From the NCBI GenBank assembly GCA_947627965.1, contig CANQYA010000002.1:1-18914 (forward strand): a DNA stretch of 18,914 nt, written 5' to 3'. The stretch is from an uncultured Bacilli bacterium. GTDB taxonomy: Bacteria > Bacillota_I > Bacilli_A > RF39 > UBA660. The notes under the pieces are model-generated. The model was not told the DNA's origin. It was given only the letters and a program-made list of their open reading frames with translations, and ran no database searches. Positions 6,998-14,731 of this stretch are shown piece after piece (position 1 is the stretch's first letter; the number at the start of each line of letters is the position of its first letter). A program made the translations under genes and the position numbers.

Positions 6998-7025
6998 TCA
7001 TATTTAATTATTAATCACATATAAT
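6998..7025 (+). promoter_or_regulatory. Candidate SigE promoter for yabP-yabQ
   Basis: TCATATT (6998-7004) matches the SigE -35 consensus KMATATT completely. After 13 bases, CATATAAT (7018-7025) matches the -10 CATACAAT with one change. The ribosome site AGGAGG follows at 7031-7036. Mother-cell SigE control is known for yabP and yabQ in Bacillus. Confidence 0.65.
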
Positions 7026-7041
7026 TCACTAGGAGGAAAAT

Positions 7042-7335
7042 ATGGACAAGACAGATAGTGCTATAACAAACTATAACCACGGTATTAGTGTTATAGAAAG
7101 AAAAAATATAATAGTTACAGGCGTAAAAAAAATAGATAATTTTGATAGCGAAGAATTTTTAATGGAAACAACAATGGGATATTTAGTAATTAAAGGTGAA
7201 GAATTAGAACTTATTAAACTTGATACCATGCAAGGTAATGTCTCAATTAAAGGTCTTATTAAAAGCTTTGCTTATGCTGATGAAGGAAAAACTAAAGACA
7301 AACAAAATTCCATATTTAATAGGTTATTCAAATAA
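7042..7335 (+). CDS. yabP: Spore protein YabP
   Basis: A 97-residue mother-cell protein of the YabP/YqfC family, which is needed for normal spore formation though its biochemical role is not well defined. The recognisable stretch runs GISVIERKNIIVTGVKKIDNFDSEEF, MGYLVIKGEELELIKLD and GNVSIKGLIKSFAY, all beta-rich as in the Bacillus protein. The N-terminal arm and the Lys-rich C-terminus are variable. AGGAGG lies 5 bases before the ATG. Its stop overlaps the yabQ start by one base (TAATG), so the two are translated as a unit, as in Bacillus. Confidence 0.92.
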   Translation: MDKTDSAITNYNHGISVIERKNIIVTGVKKIDNFDSEEFLMETTMGYLVIKGEELELIKLDTMQGNVSIKGLIKSFAYADEGKTKDKQNSIFNRLFK

Positions 7336-7631
7336 TGAATTTAGAATTACAGATACAATCACTAATATTTTCTTTTGTTTTTGGTTTGTTTTTTTCACTT
7401 ATGTTTAATTTGTTCTATAAGTATTTATTTAGAGGTAAAGCTTTTTTTAGAATTATTAGTAATTTTATTTTTGTAATGGCAAATACTTTATTATACTTTT
7501 TATGTTTAAAATTAATAAATAATGGTATAATTCATATTTATTTTATTATTATGCTTTTCTTAGGATTTATCTTAGGTAATAAAAAGACTAAGACTATAAG
7601 AAAGTTTAAGCTTGATACTATTTATGATTAA
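7335..7631 (+). CDS. yabQ: Spore cortex biosynthesis membrane protein YabQ
   Basis: A small (98 aa) integral membrane protein required for cortex formation in Bacillus, where it sits in the outer forespore membrane. Three hydrophobic segments are visible at about residues 6-29, 37-59 and 63-82, and a basic tail KKTKTIRKFK follows. The short, simple sequence makes homology weak on its own. The one-base overlap with yabP and the family's length and topology make the call secure. In Bacillus divIC follows; here a terminator does, and divIC is not in the window. Confidence 0.85.
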   Translation: MNLELQIQSLIFSFVFGLFFSLMFNLFYKYLFRGKAFFRIISNFIFVMANTLLYFLCLKLINNGIIHIYFIIMLFLGFILGNKKTKTIRKFKLDTIYD

Positions 7632-7652
7632 TAAAAATATTTGTTGCTAAAT

Positions 7653-7692
7653 AAAGATAAATAATGATTAACAAATCTTGTTTATCTTTTTT
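7653..7692 (+). terminator. Rho-independent terminator of yabP-yabQ
   Basis: AAAGATAAA (7653-7661) pairs perfectly with TTTATCTTT (7681-7689), with a 19-base loop that can form a small inner hairpin. Three more T follow. It separates the sporulation pair from the next operon. Confidence 0.6.
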
Positions 7693-7698
7693 GAGTTA

Positions 7699-7727
7699 AT
7701 GACAATATAATAAATTTGTTGTATAAT
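7699..7727 (+). promoter_or_regulatory. SigA promoter of the DHH-rplI-dnaB operon
   Basis: ATGACA (7699-7704, one change from TTGACA), a 17-base spacer and a perfect TATAAT (7722-7727). This is the best housekeeping promoter in the window. It precedes the long forward operon that runs through rlmH without a clear internal terminator. Confidence 0.75.
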
Positions 7728-7749
7728 TGTATTAGATTTTGGAGGTCCT

Positions 7750-8718
7750 ATGAAGATTGCAAAACAATATAAAAAAATTAATACTGTTATTGAGAAAGCA
7801 TCAAGTGTTTTCGTAGTAGGTCATAAAGATTTAGATTTAGATGCGATAGGTGGTTGTTTAGCCATTTATAATTATATCCATAAATTAGGTAAAAAAGTTT
7901 ATTTAATACTCGATGATAGAAGGATGGACTCTTCTGTTACTAAAGTAATAAAAGAAGTTTCTAATAATGTTAATATAATTAGGAGTACTAGTATTTCAAC
8001 CTTAAAAGATGACGATAGTTTATTATTTATTGTCGATACTAATAAATATTATTTATTGCAAAATCCTAATTTAAGCGATTACTTTTCTAAAAAAATAGTA
8101 TTTGACCATCACGAAGAAGGAGAAGGTTCAATTAATAATGGTGAGATAATTGTCGATACTGATGCCTCAAGTACTTGTGAAATGGTTACCGAGTTTTTAA
8201 AGTTAAATGAATATAAAATAGATAGTTATCTTGCAACTGTTTTACTAGCAGGGATTGTTTTAGATACTAATAATTATGTTTTAAAAACTGATAGTAGTAC
8301 TTTTTATTATTCATATTATTTAACTACTTGTGGAGCTAATCCAAATAAGGTACAATATTTATTAAAACAAGATTTAAAAAAATATATTAAAAGGCAAAAA
8401 ATGATTACAAATGTTAAAATAATTAATCGCATTGCTATTACTAAAGGATTACAAGGAGAGATATATCGAAAAGAAGAATTAGCTAAAACAGCTGATACAT
8501 TACTATTGTTTAATAATATTGATACATCGTTTGTTGTTGCTAAAATTGATAAAAATACCGTAGGTATAAGTGCTAGATCAATGGATAAAATTAATGTTGG
8601 TAAGGTTTTAGAACAATTTGGTGGTGGTGGCGATGCTAACGGAGCGGGGTGTAAAATAGTTAATACGACACCTAATAAAGTTGAAAGAGAGTTAATAAAT
8701 TTAATAAAAAATTATTAA
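7750..8718 (+). CDS. GdpP-type DHH/DHHA1 phosphodiesterase, catalytic part only
   Basis: Probably hydrolyses cyclic di-AMP to pApA, or short oligonucleotides as NrnA does. The DHH domain has [11 protein letters not shown] (H25, D29, D31), [16 protein letters not shown] (D119-H121) and [10 protein letters not shown], so the metal site is complete. The DHHA1 domain ends in the Gly-rich [10 protein letters not shown] (residues 291-300). The fold signatures ([30 protein letters not shown]) match GdpP more closely than NrnA. GdpP itself is about 650 aa, with two membrane helices, a PAS-like heme domain and a degenerate GGDEF domain; at 322 aa all of these are missing. The conserved GGGGH is GGGGD here (D295). 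A position just before rplI and dnaB is the usual one for gdpP. The ribosome site GGAGGT lies at 7741-7746. Confidence 0.88.
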   Translation: MKIAKQYKKINTVIEKASSVFVVGHKDLDLDAIGGCLAIYNYIHKLGKKVYLILDDRRMDSSVTKVIKEVSNNVNIIRSTSISTLKDDDSLLFIVDTNKYYLLQNPNLSDYFSKKIVFDHHEEGEGSINNGEIIVDTDASSTCEMVTEFLKLNEYKIDSYLATVLLAGIVLDTNNYVLKTDSSTFYYSYYLTTCGANPNKVQYLLKQDLKKYIKRQKMITNVKIINRIAITKGLQGEIYRKEELAKTADTLLLFNNIDTSFVVAKIDKNTVGISARSMDKINVGKVLEQFGGGGDANGAGCKIVNTTPNKVERELINLIKNY

Positions 8719-8729
8719 GGAGGCGTTTT

Positions 8730-9170
8730 ATGAAAGTAATATTTCTTAAAGATTTAAAAGGAAAAGGTAAAAAGGGAGATATTAAAGAAGTAAAAGATGG
8801 TTATGCCCAAAACTTTTTAATTAAGAATGGTTATGCTACTCAATTATCGTCTTCATCGTTAGGGAAATATAACCGCGAATGTGAAGAAAAGAAAGAATTA
8901 GACGAGAAATTAACGAAAGAAGCCCAAGAGTTAAAAACTAAACTTGAACAAGTAGAACTTGTTTTTACCGTTAAAACAGGTGAAGGTGATAAAGTATTTG
9001 GAAGTATAAGTTCTAAACAGATAAAGGAGCAACTAGATACTTTGGGTTACAAAATAGATAAAAAACAAATTGAAATAGACCATGTTATATCTAGTTTAGG
9101 ATATCATGACGTAAAAATAGTTTTATATAAAGAAATTATTGCTAAAATAAAAGTTAAATTACAAAAATAG
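8730..9170 (+). CDS. rplI: 50S ribosomal protein L9
   Basis: A 146-residue ribosomal protein that binds 23S rRNA at the base of the L1 stalk and projects outward from the large subunit. The N-terminal domain [34 protein letters not shown] is canonical. The long connecting helix (about residues 42-75) is rich in Glu and Lys. The C-terminal domain has [10 protein letters not shown] and [27 protein letters not shown] overlaps the stop of the preceding gene and lies 6 bases from the ATG. It ends in TAG, which is part of the dnaB ribosome site. Confidence 0.98.
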   Translation: MKVIFLKDLKGKGKKGDIKEVKDGYAQNFLIKNGYATQLSSSSLGKYNRECEEKKELDEKLTKEAQELKTKLEQVELVFTVKTGEGDKVFGSISSKQIKEQLDTLGYKIDKKQIEIDHVISSLGYHDVKIVLYKEIIAKIKVKLQK

Positions 9171-9182
9171 GAGGTGATTTTC

Positions 9183-10541
9183 ATGCCTAATAAAACCATA
9201 CCAAACAATTTAGAAGCTGAACAGGCCGTTATTGGTTCAATGTTTTTATCACAATATGCACTTAATAAGGCGTGTGAAACACTAACTAAAGAAGCATTTT
9301 ACAATAATCAAAATGCTATAATTTTTGATACTATTAAGTCAATGGCGGAAGCTAAAAAGCCTATTGATTTAACTACTCTTACGGTTGAGTTAAAAAGTAA
9401 AAATGAGTTAAATAGTGTTGGAGGCGTTGAATATTTATCTGATGTTTTAGAGTCAGTTCCAACGGCTAGTAATATTGATTATTATATAAAATTAGTTGAA
9501 GATTCTGCTATTTTAAGGCGTTTAATAGAAGTATCGACTAACATTACTACTAATGCTTATCAAAGTGAAGGAAATGTTAATGAAACTTTAGATGAAGCTG
9601 AGCGAAAAATATTGAGTGTTGTTAAAAATAGACGTTCGACAGAATTTAGGACTATTAAAGAAGTTTTAGCATCAACACAAAATAATTTGGAGCAATTGGC
9701 AAGTAGTAATGGAGAAATAACGGGACTACCAACTGGATGGATAGATATTGATAATATTACGACGGGTCTCCATGAAAATCAGTTAATAATTATTGCCGCA
9801 AGACCAGCCATGGGTAAAACGGCTTTTGCTCTTTACCTAGCTACTAATGTAGCTATAAATACTAATAAAACGGTGGCTATTTTTAACTTAGAAATGCGTG
9901 CCGAGCAGTTAGCATCGAGAATGATTAGTTCTCTAGGACAAATAGAAGGCAAAAAATTAGCAACTGGTAAACTTTTAAATGATGATTGGAAAAGAGTTAA
10001 TGAAGCTGTCAGTCAACTTTCTAATGTTAAAATGTATATGGATGATACACCTGGTATTACAATTGGTGAAATACGTTCTAAATGCCGTAGATTAGCTAGC
10101 AGTGAAGAAGGATTAGGTTTAGTAGTTATCGACTATTTACAATTAGTTACTTCTTCCATTAATTATGGTGCTAACCGTCAACAAGAAGTATCTGATATTT
10201 CTAGATCTTTAAAAACTATGGCAATGGAATTAAATATCCCTGTAGTAGCTTTAGCTCAGTTATCGCGTGCTGTCGATGCTAGAGAAAATAAAAGACCAAT
10301 TATGAGCGATTTAAGAGAATCTGGTTCTATTGAACAAGATGCTGATATTGTCGCATTTTTATACCGTGATGATTACTATAATAAAGAGTCAGCAATTGAC
10401 CAAAATACGAGCGTTAGTGAATTTATAATTGCAAAACATCGTAACGGTCCAACAGCTACAATAGAATTATTATTCAAAAGAAATACATCGACATTTTTAA
10501 GCTATCAAAAAGAAGGACAAGGTGGTTACAATGAAAATTAA
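9183..10541 (+). CDS. dnaB: Replicative DNA helicase DnaB (DnaC in Bacillus)
   Basis: The hexameric 5'-3' helicase that opens the replication fork. The N-terminal primase-interacting domain starts PNNLEAEQAVIGSMFL and covers about residues 1-150. The RecA-like motor follows, with Walker A RPAMGKT (K212), Walker B VVIDYLQLV (D317), and later motifs LSRAVDAR, SDLRESGSIEQDAD and KHRNGPT. Length (452 aa) is standard, and no intein or insertion is present. The start is the ATG at 9183; an in-frame GTG at 9174 lies inside the ribosome site AGGAGGTGA and is unlikely. Its last 11 bases overlap the next gene, which suggests translational coupling. The rplI-dnaB pairing is common in Firmicutes. Confidence 0.98.
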   Translation: MPNKTIPNNLEAEQAVIGSMFLSQYALNKACETLTKEAFYNNQNAIIFDTIKSMAEAKKPIDLTTLTVELKSKNELNSVGGVEYLSDVLESVPTASNIDYYIKLVEDSAILRRLIEVSTNITTNAYQSEGNVNETLDEAERKILSVVKNRRSTEFRTIKEVLASTQNNLEQLASSNGEITGLPTGWIDIDNITTGLHENQLIIIAARPAMGKTAFALYLATNVAINTNKTVAIFNLEMRAEQLASRMISSLGQIEGKKLATGKLLNDDWKRVNEAVSQLSNVKMYMDDTPGITIGEIRSKCRRLASSEEGLGLVVIDYLQLVTSSINYGANRQQEVSDISRSLKTMAMELNIPVVALAQLSRAVDARENKRPIMSDLRESGSIEQDADIVAFLYRDDYYNKESAIDQNTSVSEFIIAKHRNGPTATIELLFKRNTSTFLSYQKEGQGGYNEN

Positions 10542-11994
10542 AACAGTATTATTTTGTATTTTAGCAGTATTACTTAGTTCATTTGTATTCTTTATAGGTA
10601 AAGATAATACTAACGATCCTCAAGAATTATATCATGTATACTTAGATGGAAAATCTATTGGGCATATCTATTCTAAGAATGAATTAGAAAAATACATCGA
10701 TAATGAAGAAGAAAACATTAAAGAAGAATATAAAGTTGATAAAGTATATATTCCTAACAACTTAGATATTGTTAAAGAAATTACTTATACTGATAAAATA
10801 TATAGTGCTAAAGCAATATACGAAGAAATTAAGGATAAATCTTCTTTTACCATTAAAGGGTATACAATAACTATTAAAGGTGTCGAAGAAATGACCGAAG
10901 ACGGTACTGTTAAAAATGACGATATTATCATTAATGTTTTAGATAAGCAAGTATTTATTGATGCCGTTAATAATACGATAAAAGCCTTTGTCGACGAAGA
11001 AGATTATAATGATTTTATTACTAATCACCAAGATCAAATAGTAGACACAGGAACAATTATTGAAGACGTGTATATCAAAAATGATATTCTTATAAAAGAA
11101 AATAATATCTCGATAAAAGATCAAATATTTTTAAATAGTGGTGATTTAAGTAAATATCTTTTATTTGGTACTTTGGAAGAACAAGAGAAGTACACTGTAA
11201 AACCTGGTGATACAATTGAGTCAGTATCGTTTAATAATCGTTTATCAGTTGGCGAATTTTTAATTGCTAATACTGAATTTAACAGTGCAGATAATTTATT
11301 ATATACAGGACAAGTTGTTACATTAGGTATAATAAAACCCGCTGTTAAAGTTGTCGAAGAAGACTATGTTGTTACGGTTGAAACAACTAATTATACAATA
11401 ACTTATGAAGACGATGATACTTTACCTATCGGTATGGAAATAGTTAAACAAAGAGGCGAAAACGGAATGGATAAAGTAACGCGTCGTATCCAGATGGTTA
11501 ATGGCGATATAAAAGATGTTGAACCCATTTCAAATGAAGAAATAAAACCGACAGTTACCCAAATAGTTATTAGAGGTCAAAAATATGTATCTAGTGTTGG
11601 TAATCCTAAAGTATGGGTATGGCCAACTGCTAATAACTATGTCATTAGTAGTCCTTTCGGATGGCGTTGGGGTAAATTACATGAAGGTCTTGATATTTCA
11701 GGGCCAGGATATGGTTCCCCAATATATGCTGCTAATAATGGTGTAGTAGAAATTGCCGAATGGAACGATATTAATGGATATTATATATATATAAATCATA
11801 ATAACGGATATTACTCTGTCTATGGTCATATGGCATCATTAAATGTTTCACCTGGTCAAATAGTTGAAGCAGGGCAAGTTATCGGTGGTATGGGAGAAAC
11901 AGGATTTGCTATGGGAGTCCATCTTCACTTTAGTATTTTTATAGGTAACCCTAATTATGGAGGAACATCGGTTAATCCGTTACAGTTCTACTAA
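10531..11994 (+). CDS. Secreted LysM-G5-M23 murein endopeptidase
   Basis: A 487-residue cell-envelope enzyme likely to cut peptidoglycan cross-bridges. It has an N-terminal signal or anchor helix (about residues 4-22), a long acidic region of no clear family (25-215), a LysM domain starting YTVKPGDTI (221-265), a G5-like segment (about 272-352), and a LytM/M23 peptidase (about 368-487). The zinc ligands are all present: H384 and D388 in HEGLDIS, and H464/H466 in VHLHFS. It should therefore be active, unlike degenerate M23 proteins such as SpoIIQ in some Bacillus. The start is the ATG at 10531 with AAGGTGG upstream; a GTG at 10522 lies in the ribosome site. The gene overlaps dnaB by 11 bases and walJ by one (TAATG), so it belongs to the replication and wall operon. 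Confidence 0.92.
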   Translation: MKIKTVLFCILAVLLSSFVFFIGKDNTNDPQELYHVYLDGKSIGHIYSKNELEKYIDNEEENIKEEYKVDKVYIPNNLDIVKEITYTDKIYSAKAIYEEIKDKSSFTIKGYTITIKGVEEMTEDGTVKNDDIIINVLDKQVFIDAVNNTIKAFVDEEDYNDFITNHQDQIVDTGTIIEDVYIKNDILIKENNISIKDQIFLNSGDLSKYLLFGTLEEQEKYTVKPGDTIESVSFNNRLSVGEFLIANTEFNSADNLLYTGQVVTLGIIKPAVKVVEEDYVVTVETTNYTITYEDDDTLPIGMEIVKQRGENGMDKVTRRIQMVNGDIKDVEPISNEEIKPTVTQIVIRGQKYVSSVGNPKVWVWPTANNYVISSPFGWRWGKLHEGLDISGPGYGSPIYAANNGVVEIAEWNDINGYYIYINHNNGYYSVYGHMASLNVSPGQIVEAGQVIGGMGETGFAMGVHLHFSIFIGNPNYGGTSVNPLQFY

Positions 11995-12755
11995 TGAAAG
12001 TCAAGATTTTAGCCAGTGGATCTAAAGGTAATTCCACATTAGTAATGAGTGGGGATACGATGATATTGATAGATGTCGGTATAACCGTTCCTCAAATAAA
12101 AAGAATACTAGATAAAGAACAAATAAATATTAATGATATCGATGGTATTTTAATTTCCCATAGCCATTCCGATCACATAAAAGGATTAAGTAATATTGTA
12201 AAAAACTATAATTTAAGTGTTTATGCCAAACCAGAACTAATATATGATTTAGTAAAATATATTCCTATTGAATCGATAATTGTCATTAATGACGACGCCG
12301 TGATTGGTGATATTAATGTAAAATTTATTGAAACTTCGCACGATGTAACATCTTATGGTTTTATAATTAGTGATAGTAAAGCTTCAATGGTTTATATTAC
12401 CGATACAGGATATATTAATAAAAAATATGAAGCTATAACTAAAAATAAAGATATTTATGTAATTGAAACTAATCATGACGAAGAAATGCTTATGAATGGA
12501 CCTTATCCTTATTATTTAAAACAAAGAGTAATTAGCGACAAAGGACATTTGTCTAATCGTTATACAGGTAAATATTTAACTAAAGTAATAGGTGATAATA
12601 CTAAATATATTTTTCTTGCTCACATTAGCGAAAATAATAATACTTACGATTTAGCTTTAGAACAAGTAAAAGAAGAATTAGCTTCTACTAATTTTAGTGA
12701 CGATAAAATTATTGTCACTCATCAAAACGAAGAAACAGATATGGTTGAGGTTTAA
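11994..12755 (+). CDS. walJ: WalJ (YycJ) metallo-beta-lactamase-fold nuclease
   Basis: A 253-residue MBL-fold protein of the YycJ/WalJ family, described as a 5'-3' double-strand DNA exonuclease and linked to the WalRK cell-wall regulon and to coordination of replication with division. It shows LASGSKGNSTLV at the start, the metal motif SHSHSDHIKG (H56, H58, D60, H61), ETSHDV, ITDTGYI and ETNHDEEML further on, and LAHISENNNT near the end, all typical of this family. In Bacillus it follows walRKHI; none of those genes is here, and only the walJ-rlmH end of the cluster remains. It starts within the stop of the peptidase gene. Confidence 0.95.
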   Translation: MKVKILASGSKGNSTLVMSGDTMILIDVGITVPQIKRILDKEQININDIDGILISHSHSDHIKGLSNIVKNYNLSVYAKPELIYDLVKYIPIESIIVINDDAVIGDINVKFIETSHDVTSYGFIISDSKASMVYITDTGYINKKYEAITKNKDIYVIETNHDEEMLMNGPYPYYLKQRVISDKGHLSNRYTGKYLTKVIGDNTKYIFLAHISENNNTYDLALEQVKEELASTNFSDDKIIVTHQNEETDMVEV

Positions 12756-13202
12756 ATGATAAAAGTAATATGTGTTGGTAAATTAAAAGAAAATTATTTA
12801 AAAGAAGCTGTTAATGAATATCTTAAAAGAATAAATAAGTATACAAAAATTGAATTAATAGAATTAAATGATGTAAATAATGGTAATATTTTAAAGAAAG
12901 AAAAAGAAGAAATAATTAATTACATTAATGATAAAGATTTTATTATTACTTTAGAAATTGATGGTATCGAAATGGATTCTATTAGTTTTGCCAAAAAACT
13001 CGATAATATATTTAATTATAATAGTAATATAACTTTTATTATTGGTGGGTCATATGGACTAGATGACGAAATAAAAGCAAAATCTAATTTAAAATTATCC
13101 TTTTCTCAAATGACTTTTCCTCATCAATTATTTAGAGTAATTTTATTAGAGCAAATATATCGTTCTTTTAAAATAAATAATAATGAAGAATATCATAAAT
13201 AA
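12756..13202 (+). CDS. rlmH: 23S rRNA pseudouridine N3-methyltransferase RlmH
   Basis: A homodimeric SPOUT methyltransferase that methylates N3 of a pseudouridine in helix 69 of 23S rRNA, acting on the assembled 70S ribosome. The protein (148 aa; family about 155-160) starts IKVICVGKLKENYLKEAVNEY. It has the SAM-binding trefoil knot FIIGGSYGLDDE followed by SFSQMTFPHQLFRVILLEQIYR and the conserved end YHK. The ATG follows the walJ stop directly, with no spacer; GGTTGAGG in the end of walJ may serve as the ribosome site. The stop is the last gene base before the direct repeat that flanks repeat copy C. Confidence 0.97.
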   Translation: MIKVICVGKLKENYLKEAVNEYLKRINKYTKIELIELNDVNNGNILKKEKEEIINYINDKDFIITLEIDGIEMDSISFAKKLDNIFNYNSNITFIIGGSYGLDDEIKAKSNLKLSFSQMTFPHQLFRVILLEQIYRSFKINNNEEYHK

Positions 13203-13220
13203 GAAAGATAATTATGTTTT
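13202..13220 (+). repeat. Left flanking direct repeat of copy C
   Basis: AGAAAGATAATTATGTTTT lies immediately before the left end of repeat copy C. It matches 13381-13399 in 18 of 19 positions. It looks like a duplicated target site or a recombination scar. Confidence 0.7.
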
Positions 13221-13380
13221 GGGCTTGTACTAAGAGATGCGATAAATATAATGGTCTTGTACTTGAAAGGTGACGAATATAATTGTCGCTTTTTTTAATT
13301 TTCTAAAACTCTAAATTATGTATTCTTACAAAAAAGTACTGCTTAATTTTAAGAATATCTTTTAATATTTAAGAACCACG
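13221..13380 (+). repeat. Intergenic repeat element, copy C
   Basis: Begins GGGCTTGTACTA. The left arm is duplicated in tandem with a 32-base period (CTTGTAC at 13224 and 13256, each followed by a GAATATAAT-like stretch). The second arm forms the hairpin AGGTGAC/GTCGCTT (13268-13291, two G-U pairs) with a T-run. The core AAACTCTAAATTATGTATTC (13306-13325), the block GCTTAATTTTAAG and the right end ATTTAAGAACCACG follow. It contains no open frame of note and fills the rlmH-symporter gap. Confidence 0.8.
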
Positions 13381-13399
13381 AGAAAGACAATTATGTTTT
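13381..13399 (+). repeat. Right flanking direct repeat of copy C
   Basis: AGAAAGACAATTATGTTTT differs from the left copy by one base. It directly follows the right end of the element, so the pair brackets exactly one element. Its end runs into TCTTTTTT, giving a weak hairpin with T-run that may add termination. Confidence 0.7.
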
Positions 13400-13438
13400 T
13401 CTTTTTTCATAATTAAATAAACTTACTAGTAATATTAA

Positions 13439-14713
13439 ATGGTGATTATTATTTTAAATAATATTAATAAATTATTATGGGGTATAGCAACAATAATGTT
13501 ACTAGGAAGTGGTCTTTACTATAGTAAAAAACTTAAATTTATTCAGTTTAATATAAAAGAATTATTTAAAGGTTTTACTAAAAATAAAAAAGATGAAATA
13601 TCGCCTTTTAAGACTTTAATGTTTACTTTAGCAGGAAGAATAGGTGTCGGTTGTTTAGCTGGTATAGCTTTAGCTATATATGTAGGGGGACCAGGAACTA
13701 TATTTTGGTTATGGATATCTACTTTTATAGTTGTTCCTAATGCTTATGTTGAAAGCTTTTTAGGAGTATTATTTCATAAAAAAAAAGATAATATTAATGA
13801 AGGAGGTCCATCTTATTATATTAAAAAAGGGTTAAAAGCTCCTAGATTAGCTAAAATATATGCTTTACTAGTATTAATTACTTATCTTTTTGGTTTTTTA
13901 ACTATTCAAGCTAATACCATAACTAAGTCCTTAATTAAATTTAATTTTCCTGAATTATTTATAGGTATTTTAATTGCTATTATAACAGGATTAATTATTT
14001 TTAAAGGAACTAAAGGTATAATTGATATATCTAGTAAAATGATGCCTATTATAGGTATTATCTATATTTTAATATCTTTTTATATAATAATTATGAATAT
14101 AAATAATATTGGTAATGTTTTTTTAACTATTATAAAAGATGCTTTTAAATTAAAAGCTATTGGTACTTCGTTCCTTACTACTTTTGTTATTGGTTTTCAA
14201 AGAGGTATTTTTTCTAATGAAGCAGGAATAGGTAGTGGAGCAATCGCATCTTCTACTGCTTCAAGTGAAGATGCTAAAGGGCAAGGCATGGTTCAGATAA
14301 TGGGGGTATATTTTACTAGTTTAATTCTTTGTACATTAACAGCAATTATAATTTTATTAAGTAACTACCAAAGTGTAATTTTTAATAATGTTAATGGAAT
14401 AGAATTAACTCAATATGCTTTTACTTATCACCTCGGGTATTTAGGTGAAATTATTTTATTAATAACTATTTTTATCTTTGCTTTTTCCACAATACTTACA
14501 GGTTATTACTATGGTGAAAATAGTCTTAAATTTTTATTTCCTAATATAAGTAAAAAAGCTATTATTTTACTAAAAATTATTTCTTTATTTATTTTAATTT
14601 TAGGAAGTGTTACTAATTCGTTAATTTTATGGGGATTAGTAGATATTTTTATAGCATTAATGGGTATTATTAATGTTTATTCTATTGTTAAGTTAAAAGA
14701 TTATGTACTATAA
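13439..14713 (+). CDS. Sodium:alanine/glycine symporter (AGCS family)
   Basis: A membrane carrier that takes up alanine or glycine with sodium. The family signatures are clear: GVGCLAGIALAIYVGGPGTIFW (about residues 70-91), NEGGPSYYIKKGL, FQRGIFSNEAGIGSGAIASSTAS (about 253-275) and the ILTGYYYGENS stretch. About ten hydrophobic segments are visible across 424 aa, slightly short of the usual 440-480, mainly at the ends. The ATG at 13439 has no ribosome site upstream, whereas GGTGA lies just after it (13441-13445). Either the start is weak or a non-standard codon downstream is used; the first dozen residues are therefore uncertain. Repeat copy C lies just upstream, and no clear promoter is seen. 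Substrate preference between Ala, Gly and Gln cannot be read. Confidence 0.92.
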   Translation: MVIIILNNINKLLWGIATIMLLGSGLYYSKKLKFIQFNIKELFKGFTKNKKDEISPFKTLMFTLAGRIGVGCLAGIALAIYVGGPGTIFWLWISTFIVVPNAYVESFLGVLFHKKKDNINEGGPSYYIKKGLKAPRLAKIYALLVLITYLFGFLTIQANTITKSLIKFNFPELFIGILIAIITGLIIFKGTKGIIDISSKMMPIIGIIYILISFYIIIMNINNIGNVFLTIIKDAFKLKAIGTSFLTTFVIGFQRGIFSNEAGIGSGAIASSTASSEDAKGQGMVQIMGVYFTSLILCTLTAIIILLSNYQSVIFNNVNGIELTQYAFTYHLGYLGEIILLITIFIFAFSTILTGYYYGENSLKFLFPNISKKAIILLKIISLFILILGSVTNSLILWGLVDIFIALMGIINVYSIVKLKDYVL

Positions 14714-14731
14714 TATTGATAGGTGAAGTTT

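Noticed and set aside
7220..7408. Forward frame overlapping yabP and yabQ
   Set aside because: Both overlapped genes are clear family members with good starts; this frame is a shadow.
9174..9182. GTG start for dnaB
   Set aside because: It lies inside AGGAGGTGA, the ribosome site for the ATG at 9183.
13439..14713. Foreign origin of the symporter gene
   Set aside because: Base and codon use look the same as in its neighbours; only the adjacent repeat suggests rearrangement.
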